From: Amycolatopsis palatopharyngis
GTDB lineage: Bacteria; Actinomycetota; Actinomycetes; Mycobacteriales; Pseudonocardiaceae
Assembly (NCBI RefSeq): GCF_003385185.1
Contig: NZ_PQHZ01000037.1
Coordinates: forward strand, 1 to 64,000
Direction: 5' to 3'
DNA: 64,000 bases
Shown here: positions 32,982-42,023 of the stretch, piece after piece
Layout: the number at the start of each line of letters is the position of its first letter
Position numbering within the stretch: position 1 is the first letter of the stretch
Notes under the pieces: model-generated
Seen by the model: only the letters and a program-made list of their open reading frames with translations
What the model was told of the DNA's origin: nothing
The model's database searches: none
Program-made: the position numbers and the translations under genes

Positions 32982-33874
32982 CAGCGCACCTTCCGCAACG
33001 TCGGATTGATCCGTTCCTCCACGGCGACCCCGATCAAACCCAGTGCCACCACCGTCAGGGTGATGATGAGTCCGGGTGGCAGTGCCCAGCGGGCCCACGC
33101 GTCGGTGAGGAACGCACCGTTGGTGGATGCCCAGTACAGAATCGTTCCCCAGCTCGGTGAGGTCGGGTCGCCGAGACCGAGGAAGGAAAGGCTGGCGTCG
33201 GCGATGACGGCGCCCATCGCGGCGCGGACAAAGATCGGGATGAGCAGTGGCGCGACGGCGTAGGAGGCGTGCCGCACGAGCAGGTGGGACACCGGCGCGC
33301 CCATCGCCTTCGCCACCTCGACGTGCGGTGCGGACCAGGCCGCGAGCACGCCTGCCCGGATGACGCGGGCCGGTCCCGCCCAGGTCAGTGCGGCGAGTAA
33401 CAGCACCCGCACGCCGACGCCGGGACCGAGGAACGCGGCCGCGAGGATCAGCAGTGGCAGCATCGGCAGCGCGAGTGTTACGTCGGCGAACCGCATCAGC
33501 ACGGCTGACAGCCAGCGTGGCCCGACGGCGGCGAACCCGCCGATCAGGGCGGCGGTGGCGGTCACGACCGACGCGACGGCGATGCCGACGAACAGGGACG
33601 CGCGGCTGCCGATGACGAGCTGGGCGAAGAGATCTTTGCCGACATCGTCCCCGCCGAGCCAGAGCCCGGGCCTTGCCTCCGCCCACGGTTCCGCCACTGG
33701 GGACAGGCCTTCGTTGGAGAGGAACAGTGGACCCACGAGGGCAGCGAGGATCAGCAGCCCGAGGATCGTCACGCCGAGGAGCCCAGGGATGCCGAGCAGG
33801 TCACGTGCGCTGCGGCGAGCCTTTCCGGAGGTCACCGGGTCGGCTGGTTCCGCGACTACTTCCGTGCTCGTCAT
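32981..33874 (-). CDS. Oligopeptide/nickel-type ABC permease C
   Basis: A 297-residue permease with an N-terminal helix and the BPD_transp_1 core. The EAA-like coupling loop is EVAKAMGAPVSHLLVRHASYAVAPLLIPI, and the periplasmic turn DVGKDLFAQLVIGSRASLFVG is typical of OppC/DppC/NikC proteins (D-x-x-G-R-D-...-x-R-S-L). It pairs with the next gene upstream (33871) to form the translocation pore. ATG 33874 overlaps the stop of that gene by 4 bases. Confidence 0.93.
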   Translation of the reverse strand: MTSTEVVAEPADPVTSGKARRSARDLLGIPGLLGVTILGLLILAALVGPLFLSNEGLSPVAEPWAEARPGLWLGGDDVGKDLFAQLVIGSRASLFVGIAVASVVTATAALIGGFAAVGPRWLSAVLMRFADVTLALPMLPLLILAAAFLGPGVGVRVLLLAALTWAGPARVIRAGVLAAWSAPHVEVAKAMGAPVSHLLVRHASYAVAPLLIPIFVRAAMGAVIADASLSFLGLGDPTSPSWGTILYWASTNGAFLTDAWARWALPPGLIITLTVVALGLIGVAVEERINPTLRKVR

Positions 33875-34845
33875 GTCGTCGCGGCCTGCTTCCTGACCCG
33901 GGGGTCGATCAGCGCGTACGTCGCGTCGGCGATCGCGTTCACCAACACGACCGCCACGGTCAGTACCAAAAAGGTTCCTTGCATGAGGGGGAAGTCTCGG
34001 GCGCGAATGGCCTCGAAGGTGACGCGGCCGAGGCCCGGGTAGGCGAAGACCGTCTCCACCACGAGTGCCCCGCCGACGAGGTAGCCGATCTCGATCAGCA
34101 GCACGGTGTGTGCTGGCAGTAAGGCCGGGCGCAATGCGTGCCGGAAGATGCGCCTCGGCAGGGGGATTCCCCGCGCCCGTGCGTGCTCGATGGGATCGCT
34201 AGCCAGCACCGAGAGCATCGAATACCGCGTGACCAGGAAGAACTGCCCGAACCCGGTGAGGGTGAGCGTCAGTACCGGTAGCACGAGATACTGCGCCAGT
34301 TCGGTGGGCTCGGCGAAGCCGGCGCCGACACCGAACGTCGGCAGCACGCCGAGCACCACACCGAACAGGGCGATGAACAACATACCCAGCCAGAACGACG
34401 GAATCGAATCGAACAGCAGCGCACCGGTGAGCAGGCCACTGCCCTTTCCCTTGCGACGGCGGAACCCGGCCAGTGCTCCGGTGGATACACCGATGACAAA
34501 AGTGAGCACGATGCTCGTGCCCACGAGCAGTAGCGTCCACGGCAGAGCTCTGCCGATGGCGTCCGTGACCGGTGAGCCATCTACAAAGGAGTTTCCGAGG
34601 TCAAAGGTGGCGAGTTTACCGAGATATACCAGGAACTGTTCCCAGAGGGGGCGGTCGAGACCGTACTCGGCGAGGATCTGCGCCTGCGTCTCGGCTGACA
34701 GAGCGCCGGCGTTCTCTCCACCGCCGAGTGTCTTCAGTGGGCCACCGGGCAGCGCTCTCGGCAACACGAAGTTGATGGCGAGGGCGAACACCAGCACGAT
34801 GCCGTACTCGCCGAATCGCGCGGCAAGATGTCGTGCGACTACCAT
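33871..34845 (-). CDS. Oligopeptide/nickel-type ABC permease B
   Basis: Start ATG 34845 (MVVARHLAARFGEYG); the longer frame to 34902 overlaps the lipoprotein gene. The product has 324 residues with six helices. Family features: FALAINFVLPRALPGGP, LGLDRPLWEQFLVYL-like YGLDRPLWEQFLVYLGKL, and the coupling loop ARARGIPLPRRIFRHALRPALLP. It forms the pore with the downstream permease. The gene overlaps the lipoprotein stop by 7 bases. Confidence 0.93.
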   Translation of the reverse strand: MVVARHLAARFGEYGIVLVFALAINFVLPRALPGGPLKTLGGGENAGALSAETQAQILAEYGLDRPLWEQFLVYLGKLATFDLGNSFVDGSPVTDAIGRALPWTLLLVGTSIVLTFVIGVSTGALAGFRRRKGKGSGLLTGALLFDSIPSFWLGMLFIALFGVVLGVLPTFGVGAGFAEPTELAQYLVLPVLTLTLTGFGQFFLVTRYSMLSVLASDPIEHARARGIPLPRRIFRHALRPALLPAHTVLLIEIGYLVGGALVVETVFAYPGLGRVTFEAIRARDFPLMQGTFLVLTVAVVLVNAIADATYALIDPRVRKQAATT

Positions 34846-36476
34846 CCCAGATCCACAAAGGACATTTTGTTGAACAGACCCTGTCCGTCCTGGTACACCC
34901 ACCCTCCATAGGCGTCCTGCCGATAGCCGTAAGTGTTCTCGGGGTAGTACAGAGTGACGAATGGCACCTTCTCAGCCACCGTCCCCTGCAGGTCGTCGAG
35001 CGTTTCCTGCCGAGCCTCGCTTGTGGTCGCACTGCGTAGCTCACCTGTGAGCCGGTCAATGTCCGGGTCGTTGGTGCCAGTGATGTTCAATCGTCCGACG
35101 CTGGTGTCGGAGTCCAGAATGTTCGCGATCGACGTCTTGTCGAGCATGACCGGGGCCGACCAGCCCCACATCGTCATGTCGTAGTCCCGGCCCTTGGTGA
35201 CGTCGAGCTCCGGCCATACCTTGGCGTCGACGGAGTCGGAGTCCATGGAGCGCACCTCGACGCCGATGCCGACCTCCTTGAGCATGTCTCGGATCAACTC
35301 GGCGCTGCGTATGCGTTCCGGACTGCTCGACTGCACCAGCAGGGTGTAGTTCATCGGTGTGCCGTCCAGCACCCGGATCCCGTTCGGCCCGGGCTGAGCG
35401 CCAATCTCTTCAAGGAGTGCTACCGAACGCTGCGGGTTGTACTGGTGGTTCAGGCTGGTGTCCGCCCCGGGCGCTTCGGGATGCCAGAATCCCGGACTGC
35501 CCGGCAGGCCGCGACCGCGCAGGACAGTGTCAACCAACCTCTGGGTGTTGATTGCGGACGAAATCGCGGATCGTACCTTCGGTTCCTCGAAAGCCGGGTG
35601 ACCGTTGTTGAACGCGAGGAGAATGCTGGTGAAGCTGGATCCGCGCTGGATTTTCACCCCGCGCTGTTCTTCCAGCCCGGTCGCCTGCTCCTCGGGAATC
35701 GTTCGCGTGAGGATCGAGACTTCGCCAGTTCGCAACGCAGCAAGCGCCGTCTGCTGATCGGGAATGATCGAGATCTTGATCGTCTGGATCCTCGGCTCGC
35801 CCATCGCATAATCCGGGTTTGCCGCGAGTTCGTACCCTCGGTCCTTGGTGTAGCTGACCAGCTTGTATGGCCCGGTGCCGACCGCTTGCTCGACGGTCGC
35901 GGTTTCCGGGCTGTCGATGGACTGCCAGATGTGTTTCGGCAGGATCCGCATGTCGGCTAGGAGCCGATTCGGGAAGTCGGGATCGGGCGAGGTCAAGGTG
36001 AAGATCACCGTGTCGTCCTGTGCGGTGACGTCCTGGATCCCCTGGATCGAGGGCGCCGAGTCGCCCTGTGGGTTCTGCCGGTAGTAGTCAACGCTGAACG
36101 CGACATCCTCGGTTGTGAGCGGCTTGCCGTCGTGCCACTTCACGTCAGGTCGCAGTTGCACGGTGAACGCCGTATTGTCGGGATTGGCTTCGAATCCCGT
36201 GGCCAGCAACGGCTTGAGGTCGTTCTTCGCGTCCCGTTCCAGCAGCTTGTCATAGACCAGCGCGACCAGATTGTTGCCAGGGAAGCCGGTCTGCTGAGTG
36301 TACGGAGTCAAAGTTCCCTCGTCGCCGCCGACACCGATTATCACCTCGTTCGCTTGCTGTGGTCCGCTTCGGCTTGTCGGCGAGGATTCGCCGGAACCAC
36401 ACCCGGAAAGTGCCAGAGCGACCACGATGGCGGAAGACACCGCTGCGAGGATTCGACGACGAGATCTGAGAAACAT
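34839..36476 (-). CDS. Oligopeptide/nickel-type solute-binding lipoprotein
   Basis: ATG 36476 (MFLRSRRRIL) is preferred over 36488 because it places the signal peptide correctly: lipobox ALALSGC with Cys26. The 545-residue product is a family 5 binding protein, of the DppA/OppA/NikA fold, with NLVALVYDKLLERDAKNDL, DVKWHDGKPLTTEDVAFSVDYY and PERIRSAELIRDMLKEVGIGVEV. It captures a peptide-like ligand outside the cell and heads the operon SBP-permease-permease-ATPase-PIG-L-membrane protein. The promoter region at about 36581-36605 has a weak CsoR-like match (ATACCCCTACC on the minus strand), reported as uncertain. Confidence 0.92.
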   Translation of the reverse strand: MFLRSRRRILAAVSSAIVVALALSGCGSGESSPTSRSGPQQANEVIIGVGGDEGTLTPYTQQTGFPGNNLVALVYDKLLERDAKNDLKPLLATGFEANPDNTAFTVQLRPDVKWHDGKPLTTEDVAFSVDYYRQNPQGDSAPSIQGIQDVTAQDDTVIFTLTSPDPDFPNRLLADMRILPKHIWQSIDSPETATVEQAVGTGPYKLVSYTKDRGYELAANPDYAMGEPRIQTIKISIIPDQQTALAALRTGEVSILTRTIPEEQATGLEEQRGVKIQRGSSFTSILLAFNNGHPAFEEPKVRSAISSAINTQRLVDTVLRGRGLPGSPGFWHPEAPGADTSLNHQYNPQRSVALLEEIGAQPGPNGIRVLDGTPMNYTLLVQSSSPERIRSAELIRDMLKEVGIGVEVRSMDSDSVDAKVWPELDVTKGRDYDMTMWGWSAPVMLDKTSIANILDSDTSVGRLNITGTNDPDIDRLTGELRSATTSEARQETLDDLQGTVAEKVPFVTLYYPENTYGYRQDAYGGWVYQDGQGLFNKMSFVDLGW

Positions 36477-36849
36477 ACTTGCCTCCACGACGTTGTGGTG
36501 GTGCGTATGAGCTGTCGTGCGCCCGGAAACTGGCCATGCTGCCCATCAAGCTGGCGACACAGCCGGTCAAGCTGGCAACAAGATACAGTTAGGAGGTAGG
36601 GGTATCAAGACGTAGTCATGATTTACTGCCACGCACCTCCGCTCCGTTGCGGAAAAGTAACGTCTGCTCAGCATGCGGTCTGGACCACGTAGCATTCGCA
36701 CGGCTCGTTCACATGAAGCGATTACACCGATGTGCCACGATCTCATCCGGAAGCGACGAACCAACGGAGCGCGCTGTCGTCCCGCTCATCGTGGGTGAGT
36801 ACGTGCGTCCGTCTCGTGGCGGTGATCTCCGTGGAGGGGTGCTCTACGT

Positions 36850-37682
36850 AGCCTCCCGCCTCGACCCTTGTGGTGGTTGGCGCCGTTGGGTCTTGCGTTG
36901 CTTGCGATGGCGTTGAACGGCCGCCCTGCGCGTGCCGGTTTCGATTACGGTTTCCTCTTCGGCGTCGCGTATCTGCTGCCGCTGCTCAGCTGGCTCTACG
37001 AGTTCTTCGGCGCCGGTTTCGGCGTCTGGCCCTGGCTCGGCCTCGTGGTGTTGGAGTTGTTGTACTTCGCGCTCCCGCGTACCGTACGGCCGTTTCCCGT
37101 GGGCGCGTATTGCGTTCTCCCAGCCGGAGGGAGAATTCCTGGCCCTTGCCGCATTCTGAGGAGCGTCACTGGTGAGCTTCGGGGTCGCGCTCACCGGGTG
37201 TGGTCTTGCGGTCCTGCCTGCTGCATCTTCGTCGGGGCCCGCGTCGGTGGGTCACTCCTGTCGCGCTGACCGCGATCCCGCTCGTGGCCGGCCTGGCGAG
37301 CCTCCTGGCCCTGGAGACCGAGCCCGACGCCGGCCGGTACCGCGACGGTCGCCGTGGTGCAGGGAACGACCCCGACCTTCGGTATCGGGCTGCTGGGGAA
37401 AGTGCCACGATCCGGGCCAACCACCTTGCCGAAGCCGACCGACTGGTCACCGCTGTCCGTTCCGAATGGGTACCGCAACCGGATCTGGTGATCTTCTCCG
37501 AACCGTCGAACAGGTTCGGTCCATCCCAGAGCGATCCCGAACTCGACCGCATAGCCGCGGGGCTCGGAGGTCCCGACGATCGTGGACAGGGTCTTCGAGA
37601 TGGGCCCCCGAACAGGGTCGGCTTCGCGACCTGCTACGAGGTTGCTTACGACACCTCCCCGCAACTCGTACGGAGGCTGTAG
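36850..37682 (+). pseudogene. lnt: Broken apolipoprotein N-acyltransferase
   Basis: Lnt adds the third fatty acid to lipoproteins. The N-terminal membrane part is readable as WWLAPLGLALLAMALNGRPAR, then AGFDYGFLFGVAYLLPLLSW and WPWLGLVVLELLYFALP. The frame is then lost. From about 37200 in another frame come VTPVALTAIPLVAGLASLLAL and the catalytic-domain piece ANHLAEADRLV...VPQPDLVIFSEPSNRF, then GFATCYEVAYDTSPQLVRRL, with the cysteine that would accept the acyl group (usually xICYEVxYD). The middle helices, the glutamate loop and the C-terminus are missing, and at least two frameshifts are present, so it is inactive. It lies between the Opp operon and an operator at 37691. Confidence 0.8.
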
Positions 37683-37690
37683 CAAGCATC

Positions 37691-37707
37691 TACTACTTAC
37701 CTTAGTG
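37691..37707. promoter_or_regulatory. BlaI-type operator candidate
   Basis: TACTA-N7-TAGTG, 35 bp before the small membrane protein at 37742. Confidence 0.6.
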
Positions 37708-37741
37708 TTCACAGTCGGCCCTGTGAAGCGTTCATCTGGGC

Positions 37742-38023
37742 GTGAGCGTATACGTGGAGTTCGCGGTTACCCAATCCGCACCGACCGGACTGATCAGCGG
37801 TACAGGTGTCTTGCTAATCCTGCTTCTGGTCTCCTTCCTGCTGCGGCTGATTGAGGTCGCAGGCGCGGTTCTCTCGTGTGGACTGGTGCTCACCGCATTA
37901 AGCAGCGATCCTTGGCTATACCGGTTGGCTCGGCGGCAATTTGTCCTACAAGCACACGTTCGGCGTCAATCCCCATCAGTCATCCCACGACTCGCCGCTG
38001 CTGGGAAGCAATCGGAGACGTAG
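37742..38023 (+). CDS. Small membrane protein
   Basis: A 93-residue frame from GTG 37742. Two hydrophobic helices are visible (LISGTGVLLILLLVSFLLRLI and EVAGAVLSCGLVLTALSS), followed by a basic tail (RRQFVLQAHVRRQSP). I recognise no family. Its main support is the operator immediately upstream and the membrane-protein composition. It may be a regulon member with a structural or sensing role, or simply a chance frame. Confidence 0.4.
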   Translation: MSVYVEFAVTQSAPTGLISGTGVLLILLLVSFLLRLIEVAGAVLSCGLVLTALSSDPWLYRLARRQFVLQAHVRRQSPSVIPRLAAAGKQSET

Positions 38024-38044
38024 AAACGGGTAGTGGATAGGGCT

Positions 38045-38641
38045 TCAGTCGCCTGGCTGGATACGTGCTGTCTCCTGGGTAACCAGCCAGCGCCCGTCGG
38101 GCTGGCGGGCCAAGACGACAAAAGTGCTTCGCTGCCGGCCCGGTTCGGATGACTCGTCGGCCGCGATCGACCACCGTGCTTCGTAAGCGATCCGGCGCCC
38201 CGACTCGTTTGAGCCAACGACAGTGAGTTGGTCAACCGTCACCGTGAAGCGGCCCACTGTCGGGGTTTCCGCGACGACCAGCCCGCGTGGGTTGGCCGGG
38301 TTGTCGGGTGCGAGGTACGGCAGAACCCGTCGGTTGCTCTTGCCCCGGTCGGCCGCCGTCACGGTATGTGCCGCGACGAGGTAGGCGCGAGCGACAGCCT
38401 GCGGTTGCCGAAAGTCGACGTCAGGCGAGAAACTCGTGTCGGGCGTCCCTGGTAGTTGCTGCTGGTCGGACGCGGCGTCCCGCGCCTGTGGTCCGATCGG
38501 ACGGGCTGTCGGCTCGATGGCTGGCGAGGAAGGCAAGGAACTTGTGGGATCACTGGAGTGACTGTTCGCGGCCAGGAGCCAGACCACACCGCCTACGGTG
38601 ACCAGCGCAACAGCAGTGGCAATCGGACGTGCTCCCCACAT
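38045..38641 (-). CDS. Exported single-helix protein, conjugation-gene type
   Basis: A 198-residue protein: one N-terminal helix (residues 7-24, IATAVALVTVGGVVWLLA), a long disordered Ser/Pro region, and an alpha+beta domain (about 80-195) with QAVARAYLVAAHTV, PTVGRFTVTVDQLTVVG and DGRWLVTQETARI. Such membrane-anchored proteins with a SnoaL/TcpC-like domain are common next to lytic transglycosylases in actinobacterial conjugative elements and may belong to the transfer channel; this is by analogy only. It begins 6 bp behind the transglycosylase stop and is cotranscribed with it. Confidence 0.65.
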   Translation of the reverse strand: MWGARPIATAVALVTVGGVVWLLAANSHSSDPTSSLPSSPAIEPTARPIGPQARDAASDQQQLPGTPDTSFSPDVDFRQPQAVARAYLVAAHTVTAADRGKSNRRVLPYLAPDNPANPRGLVVAETPTVGRFTVTVDQLTVVGSNESGRRIAYEARWSIAADESSEPGRQRSTFVVLARQPDGRWLVTQETARIQPGD

Positions 38642-38647
38642 TTTGAA

Positions 38648-39814
38648 CTACTCCTTGAAGCTGACGTGAATGTGGTCATAGTGTCCGCCAGTTGCGTCTT
38701 TGGCGTCATACACGCCGCCACCGGTGTACGGCTCGCCCCATCCGCCTCGATCCCCCGTGGTTGGATCCCAGTAGCGGCCCTGCCAGATCACATACTTCAC
38801 GCGGAGAGCCTCGGCGTGAACGCGCAGCCACGCAGCAATCCGCCACCCGGCGTCTAGTTGTTCGCCGCTGGGAAAGATGCCGGACCGATCAGGGAAGAGG
38901 TCGCAGCCCCGACCCTTCGGGTGGTCGCTGGTCGGGTTCCACGGCCGCGGAGCCCAGCAGCCGGCAGATCGGATCTGCGATTCAAAGGTCCGCTGGATTT
39001 CTCCTACGCCGTTCGCTGTGGCGGCGGTCAGGCAACCACTCGTGGTGGGGTCGGGTTCAGTGCATCCGGTTGGTCCGCCGACATACGGGGTGGGCGCCGA
39101 AAGTTGATCTAAGTCGACTCCTGGTGGAACAGTGCCTTCCGACCCACCGATTTTGGGGGTGGACATCCACTCACTCTCGTAACGGTGAATGTTGCTGATG
39201 TACCGTCGAATAAGTGAGGTGCACCGTGCACCGCAACCCGCTTCACCGGCTACCGGAATCCCGGTGCGGCTACCCGTCACACGGCTGCATCCCGCTATGT
39301 GGCAAATGCTCATGGCATCCAGTGGGTCGGTCGCCTTGCCACTTTGCTGCAGGTACTCAGCCATGGCACGGAGGTTGGTGCAGAGGAAGTCGATGCCCAA
39401 AGTCAGGTGCGTACTGGCGTCGAAGATATCCGCCTCCGCAGGTGGCGGGCTGCTGGGCCACGACTGACCACCCAGCCCGACCCAGTTCGCCTGGTTGATC
39501 TGCAGCAGACCAGCTGCGCCGCCGTTCACGTCAGCACTCCAGGCCCGGGGATTCCAGCCGGACTCTGCCTGCACCTCGGCGAGCACCCTGACTACGCTCA
39601 ACTCTGGACAGCGCTCGCTTACTCGTGTAGTGACGAGAGGCAGCATGCTCCTGGCCAGCGGTGGAAGCCGGGCTACCGCGACTCCCGCCCGTGACGGTGA
39701 AGACTGCCCGACGGCGGGCTGGACCGCGACGAGGACCGTCATGAAGACAACAGGAACCACGACCATCACAACGCCGAGCAGGCACAGCAGCAGGACGAGA
39801 TGCCGTGCCCGCAT
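38648..39814 (-). CDS. Lytic transglycosylase/peptidoglycan hydrolase, conjugation type
   Basis: A 388-residue secreted enzyme. A signal or anchor helix lies at about 5-32. The SLT lytic transglycosylase domain follows (about 55-190): the catalytic Glu is in LAEVQAESGWNPRAWS, and NGGAAGLLQINQANWVG is the substrate groove. After a Pro/Gly linker comes a second domain (about 250-388) ending in GHYDHIHVSFKE, with SDHPKGRGCDLF, the mark of the D-Ala-D-Ala carboxypeptidase-like fold seen in conjugative element proteins. It cuts glycan strands to open the wall, for a transfer apparatus or remodelling. A TACTA-N7-TAGTA operator 86 bp upstream places it with the other wall hydrolases of the window. 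Confidence 0.88.
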   Translation of the reverse strand: MRARHLVLLLCLLGVVMVVVPVVFMTVLVAVQPAVGQSSPSRAGVAVARLPPLARSMLPLVTTRVSERCPELSVVRVLAEVQAESGWNPRAWSADVNGGAAGLLQINQANWVGLGGQSWPSSPPPAEADIFDASTHLTLGIDFLCTNLRAMAEYLQQSGKATDPLDAMSICHIAGCSRVTGSRTGIPVAGEAGCGARCTSLIRRYISNIHRYESEWMSTPKIGGSEGTVPPGVDLDQLSAPTPYVGGPTGCTEPDPTTSGCLTAATANGVGEIQRTFESQIRSAGCWAPRPWNPTSDHPKGRGCDLFPDRSGIFPSGEQLDAGWRIAAWLRVHAEALRVKYVIWQGRYWDPTTGDRGGWGEPYTGGGVYDAKDATGGHYDHIHVSFKE

Positions 39815-39899
39815 CGGCCCTCCCGTACGGCTGCGTCAGCCGTCGCACAGAGCGGTGTCGTGTTCACCACGACTCGCAACGGTCCTGCTACCAACTGCA

Positions 39900-39916
39900 T
39901 ACTAGCTGTCGTAGTA
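39900..39916. promoter_or_regulatory. BlaI-type operator upstream of transglycosylase
   Basis: Exact TACTA-N7-TAGTA, 86 bp upstream of the transglycosylase ATG (39814). Confidence 0.72.
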
Positions 39917-40019
39917 GGTGTGGGCAACGCTGTGGAGGTCGGCCCGCCCTCGCCGCCTTGACGTGGTCGCTCCTTCTTTCCACGTGCACGCCGCCGAACG
40001 ACGTAGGCGCCGGTGGCGA

Positions 40020-40237
40020 AGCCGTCGGCGGCGAATGGTGTGCGGCTTCTGCCCAACCCTCGGCAACTGGCACAGGTGTCCAGCACCTTGTCTACTGTGG
40101 ATGGTTTATCGAGCAGGGCGGCCAGTAGTGCCACGGGATGCAGCCACGACCCTGGGGGCTGGGCTTCGAGGTAACGGGTCTCGAGGTAGCCGGGTGGTCG
40201 CACGGGTGTGAGCAGGGTGCTGAGGTGGTAGTCGAGC
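40020..40237 (-). pseudogene. Fragment of EgtA-type glutamate-cysteine ligase
   Basis: The minus-strand frame reads ALDYHLSTLLTPVRPPGYLE, TRYLEAQPPGSWLHPVALLAALLD, then after a frameshift VAEGWAEAAHHS. These match the C-terminal third of EgtA/GshA-like ligases, which make gamma-glutamylcysteine for ergothioneine and mycothiol-related pathways. The catalytic ATP-grasp-like core is missing. The fragment is fused directly to the ctaD fragment that starts at 40238, so it was cut by the same event that brought the duplication. Confidence 0.7.
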
Positions 40238-40473
40238 GCAGGCGATTGTGGTCACCATGTTGACTGCACCGAGGATGGTGCCGAGGCCGGACACGAGCAG
40301 GCCGGTGATCCAGAGATCGGCGCCGACGCCGGGTGAGCTGATGGCGCTGGACAGTGGGGTGTAGGCGAACCAGCCGAAGTCGGCGGCGCCACCGGGGGTG
40401 AGAAAGCCTGCGACGACGGTCAGGCCACCGAAGAGGTACAGCCAGTAGGAGAACGCGTTCAGCCTCGGGAACG
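40238..40473 (-). pseudogene. 236-bp duplicate fragment of ctaD
   Basis: Identical, by direct reading, to the middle of ctaD at 59673-59908 in the same orientation. It encodes the CtaD stretch from FPRLNAFSYWLYLFGG to VNMVTTIAC, helices III-IV, without start or stop. On the left it runs into the egtA fragment; on the right, 11 bp beyond its end, is the DUF2269 stop. Without mutations it must be recent. Confidence 0.95.
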
Positions 40474-40484
40474 GGTGGTGGCAA

Positions 40485-41027
40485 CTACCGCGTGGATACC
40501 GCACGGTTCGCTCGCCGTCGCTGCTCGTGTTGCTTGCGCTGCCCGTACGGGGTCAGTCCCCGCGGCTTGTACACCGCCAGCACGGTGCTCACGAGTAGTA
40601 CCAGCAGTGCGAGCGTGGCGTGGAGTTGAGGCGAGCCGGCCAGCGCCCGCAGGTTGTTACCAGACAGTGCGCCCTCGGCCGCAGTGTCTGCGACGAAGCC
40701 GACGGTTTGCGTGTACACGAGTAGGACGACGGTGGCGATCAGGGTTAGCAGGAGTTTAAACAGGACCCAGTAGTGCCGGATCAGCCCCCAGGTGGTTCCC
40801 AGTGCCGAGACAAGCCCGGTGAACAGCGAAGTGAAGGCCAACGGGACGAGGACGAACCAGGTCATCGGCTGCATCACAAGGAGAGCGGCACGGACCAACT
40901 GGTCGTCCTGGCTGGTCGAGCCGACGACAGCGAGAGCCAGGAAGGCAACCACCGCGCCGAGCCAGCCGACCGAGGAGATGACGTGTGCAGTGAGGGCCGC
41001 CTTGCGCGTTCGAGGCGACATCGTCAT
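40485..41027 (-). CDS. DUF2269-family membrane protein
   Basis: ATG 41027 (MTMSPRTRKAALTAHV) gives 180 residues; the frame to 41210 crosses the upstream gene. Four hydrophobic helices: LTAHVISSVGWLGAVVAFLA, TWFVLVPLAFTSLFTG, HYWVLFKLLLTLIATVVLLVYT and HATLALLVLLVSTVLAVY. DUF2269 proteins are integral membrane proteins of unknown function, often near copper or haem genes. The end, with a basic Gln/Arg tail, lies 11 bp from the ctaD fragment. Its ATG overlaps the stop of the small membrane gene upstream (41024), so the two are coupled. Confidence 0.8.
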   Translation of the reverse strand: MTMSPRTRKAALTAHVISSVGWLGAVVAFLALAVVGSTSQDDQLVRAALLVMQPMTWFVLVPLAFTSLFTGLVSALGTTWGLIRHYWVLFKLLLTLIATVVLLVYTQTVGFVADTAAEGALSGNNLRALAGSPQLHATLALLVLLVSTVLAVYKPRGLTPYGQRKQHEQRRRANRAVSTR

Positions 41028-41299
41028 CGGTTGGGGCCCGCACCTGGCGGAGGACTGAAAGGCGCCCGCGCTTCGATTTTTTCGACGGGTTGATTCCCGG
41101 ACATGTGACGTCCAGGGCCGTGTTCGCCAAGGTTGCCCCCGCCGACGATGAGCACGATGACGATCAGCAGGGCCAGGACGCCAAAGATCATCGCCGACAC
41201 CTTCACCCAACGCGGAGTCCCGTTGGTCGATCCACGATCAGGTTCAGCCCTGGTGCCGGACTCGGCACCAGGGCGGCGGGACATCTCACTCATCTTCAT
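41024..41299 (-). CDS. Small single-helix membrane protein
   Basis: A 91-residue protein: a polar N-terminus, one strong helix (about 33-54, VSAMIFGVLALLIVIVLIVGG), then GEHGPGRHMSGNQP and a Pro-rich end. Short proteins with a G-x-H-G-P-x-x-H motif after one helix are commonly paired with DUF2269 genes. The His/Met positions could bind copper outside the membrane, but no function is known. It overlaps the DUF2269 start by 4 bases. Confidence 0.7.
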   Translation of the reverse strand: MKMSEMSRRPGAESGTRAEPDRGSTNGTPRWVKVSAMIFGVLALLIVIVLIVGGGNLGEHGPGRHMSGNQPVEKIEARAPFSPPPGAGPNR

Positions 41300-41409
41300 C
41301 TCCTCGGACGGCGCTCAGTTACCGAACTACCCACTGAGAGAGTTTATCGATACAATCTGTCTCTGTCGATGCAGAGTGTCGAGTTGCGATCATCGCGTAT
41401 CCTGGATTC

Positions 41410-42003
41410 GTGCCGAAGCTCTGGAGTGAGACGATCAAGGCGCATCGCCGCGAGGTGCGGGACACGATCCTGGAGACCGCCTCGGCACTGGTGGCCGAGC
41501 GCGGCCTGCTGTCGGTGACGATGTCGCAGATCGCCGAGAGGGCCGATATCGGCCGTGCGACCCTGTACAAGTACTTCCCAGACGTCGAAGCGATCGTGCT
41601 GGCGTGGCACGAGCGTCAGGTTGCACGCCACCTCGAGCACCTCCTCGAGGTCCGAGATCACGCCTCCGATGGCGGCAGTCGGCTCGAAGCCGTGCTCTAT
41701 GCCTACGCTGTAATTCATCAACGGCGGGTACACCACCACCGGCGCGAGCCTTACGGCAATGAACTATCGGCGTTCGTACATCGGGATGAGCACGTTGCCC
41801 ACGCGGAGCACCAGGTTCACCAAGTGATCACGGATCTGATCGTGGCTGCTGTGAATGCCGGTAACGTGCGTGACGACGTGCCGGCTGATGAGCTCGCCAA
41901 CTACTGCGTCCATGCGCTTGCCGCAGCATGCAGCTTGCGATCAGAGGTAGAATTGAACCGCCTCGTGGCCGTTGTCCTGTCTGGTTTGCGTCCCACAGGC
42001 TGA
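41410..42003 (+). CDS. TetR-family transcriptional regulator
   Basis: A 197-residue repressor. The N-terminal helix-turn-helix is clear: RDTILETASALVAERGLLSVTMSQIAERADIGRATLYKYFPD (residues about 15-55), where the recognition helix is IGRATLYKYF. The ligand-binding helical domain is His-rich in places (HHRREP, DEHVAHAEHQVHQ), possibly a metal or aromatic ligand site. It is divergent from the DUF2269 pair. A weak inverted repeat ATCGA...TCGAT (41346-41370) in the shared promoter region could be its operator. Confidence 0.9.
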   Translation: MPKLWSETIKAHRREVRDTILETASALVAERGLLSVTMSQIAERADIGRATLYKYFPDVEAIVLAWHERQVARHLEHLLEVRDHASDGGSRLEAVLYAYAVIHQRRVHHHRREPYGNELSAFVHRDEHVAHAEHQVHQVITDLIVAAVNAGNVRDDVPADELANYCVHALAAACSLRSEVELNRLVAVVLSGLRPTG

Positions 42004-42023
42004 TGCGCTTCCCGTGAATGCGA

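Noticed and set aside
36581..36605. CsoR-like box upstream of the Opp lipoprotein
   Set aside because: Only the first half (ATACCCCTACC) matches; the second half differs at several bases.
41346..41370. Inverted repeat ATCGA-N15-TCGAT as TetR operator
   Set aside because: Short arms and wide spacing; mentioned only as a weak possibility in the TetR entry.
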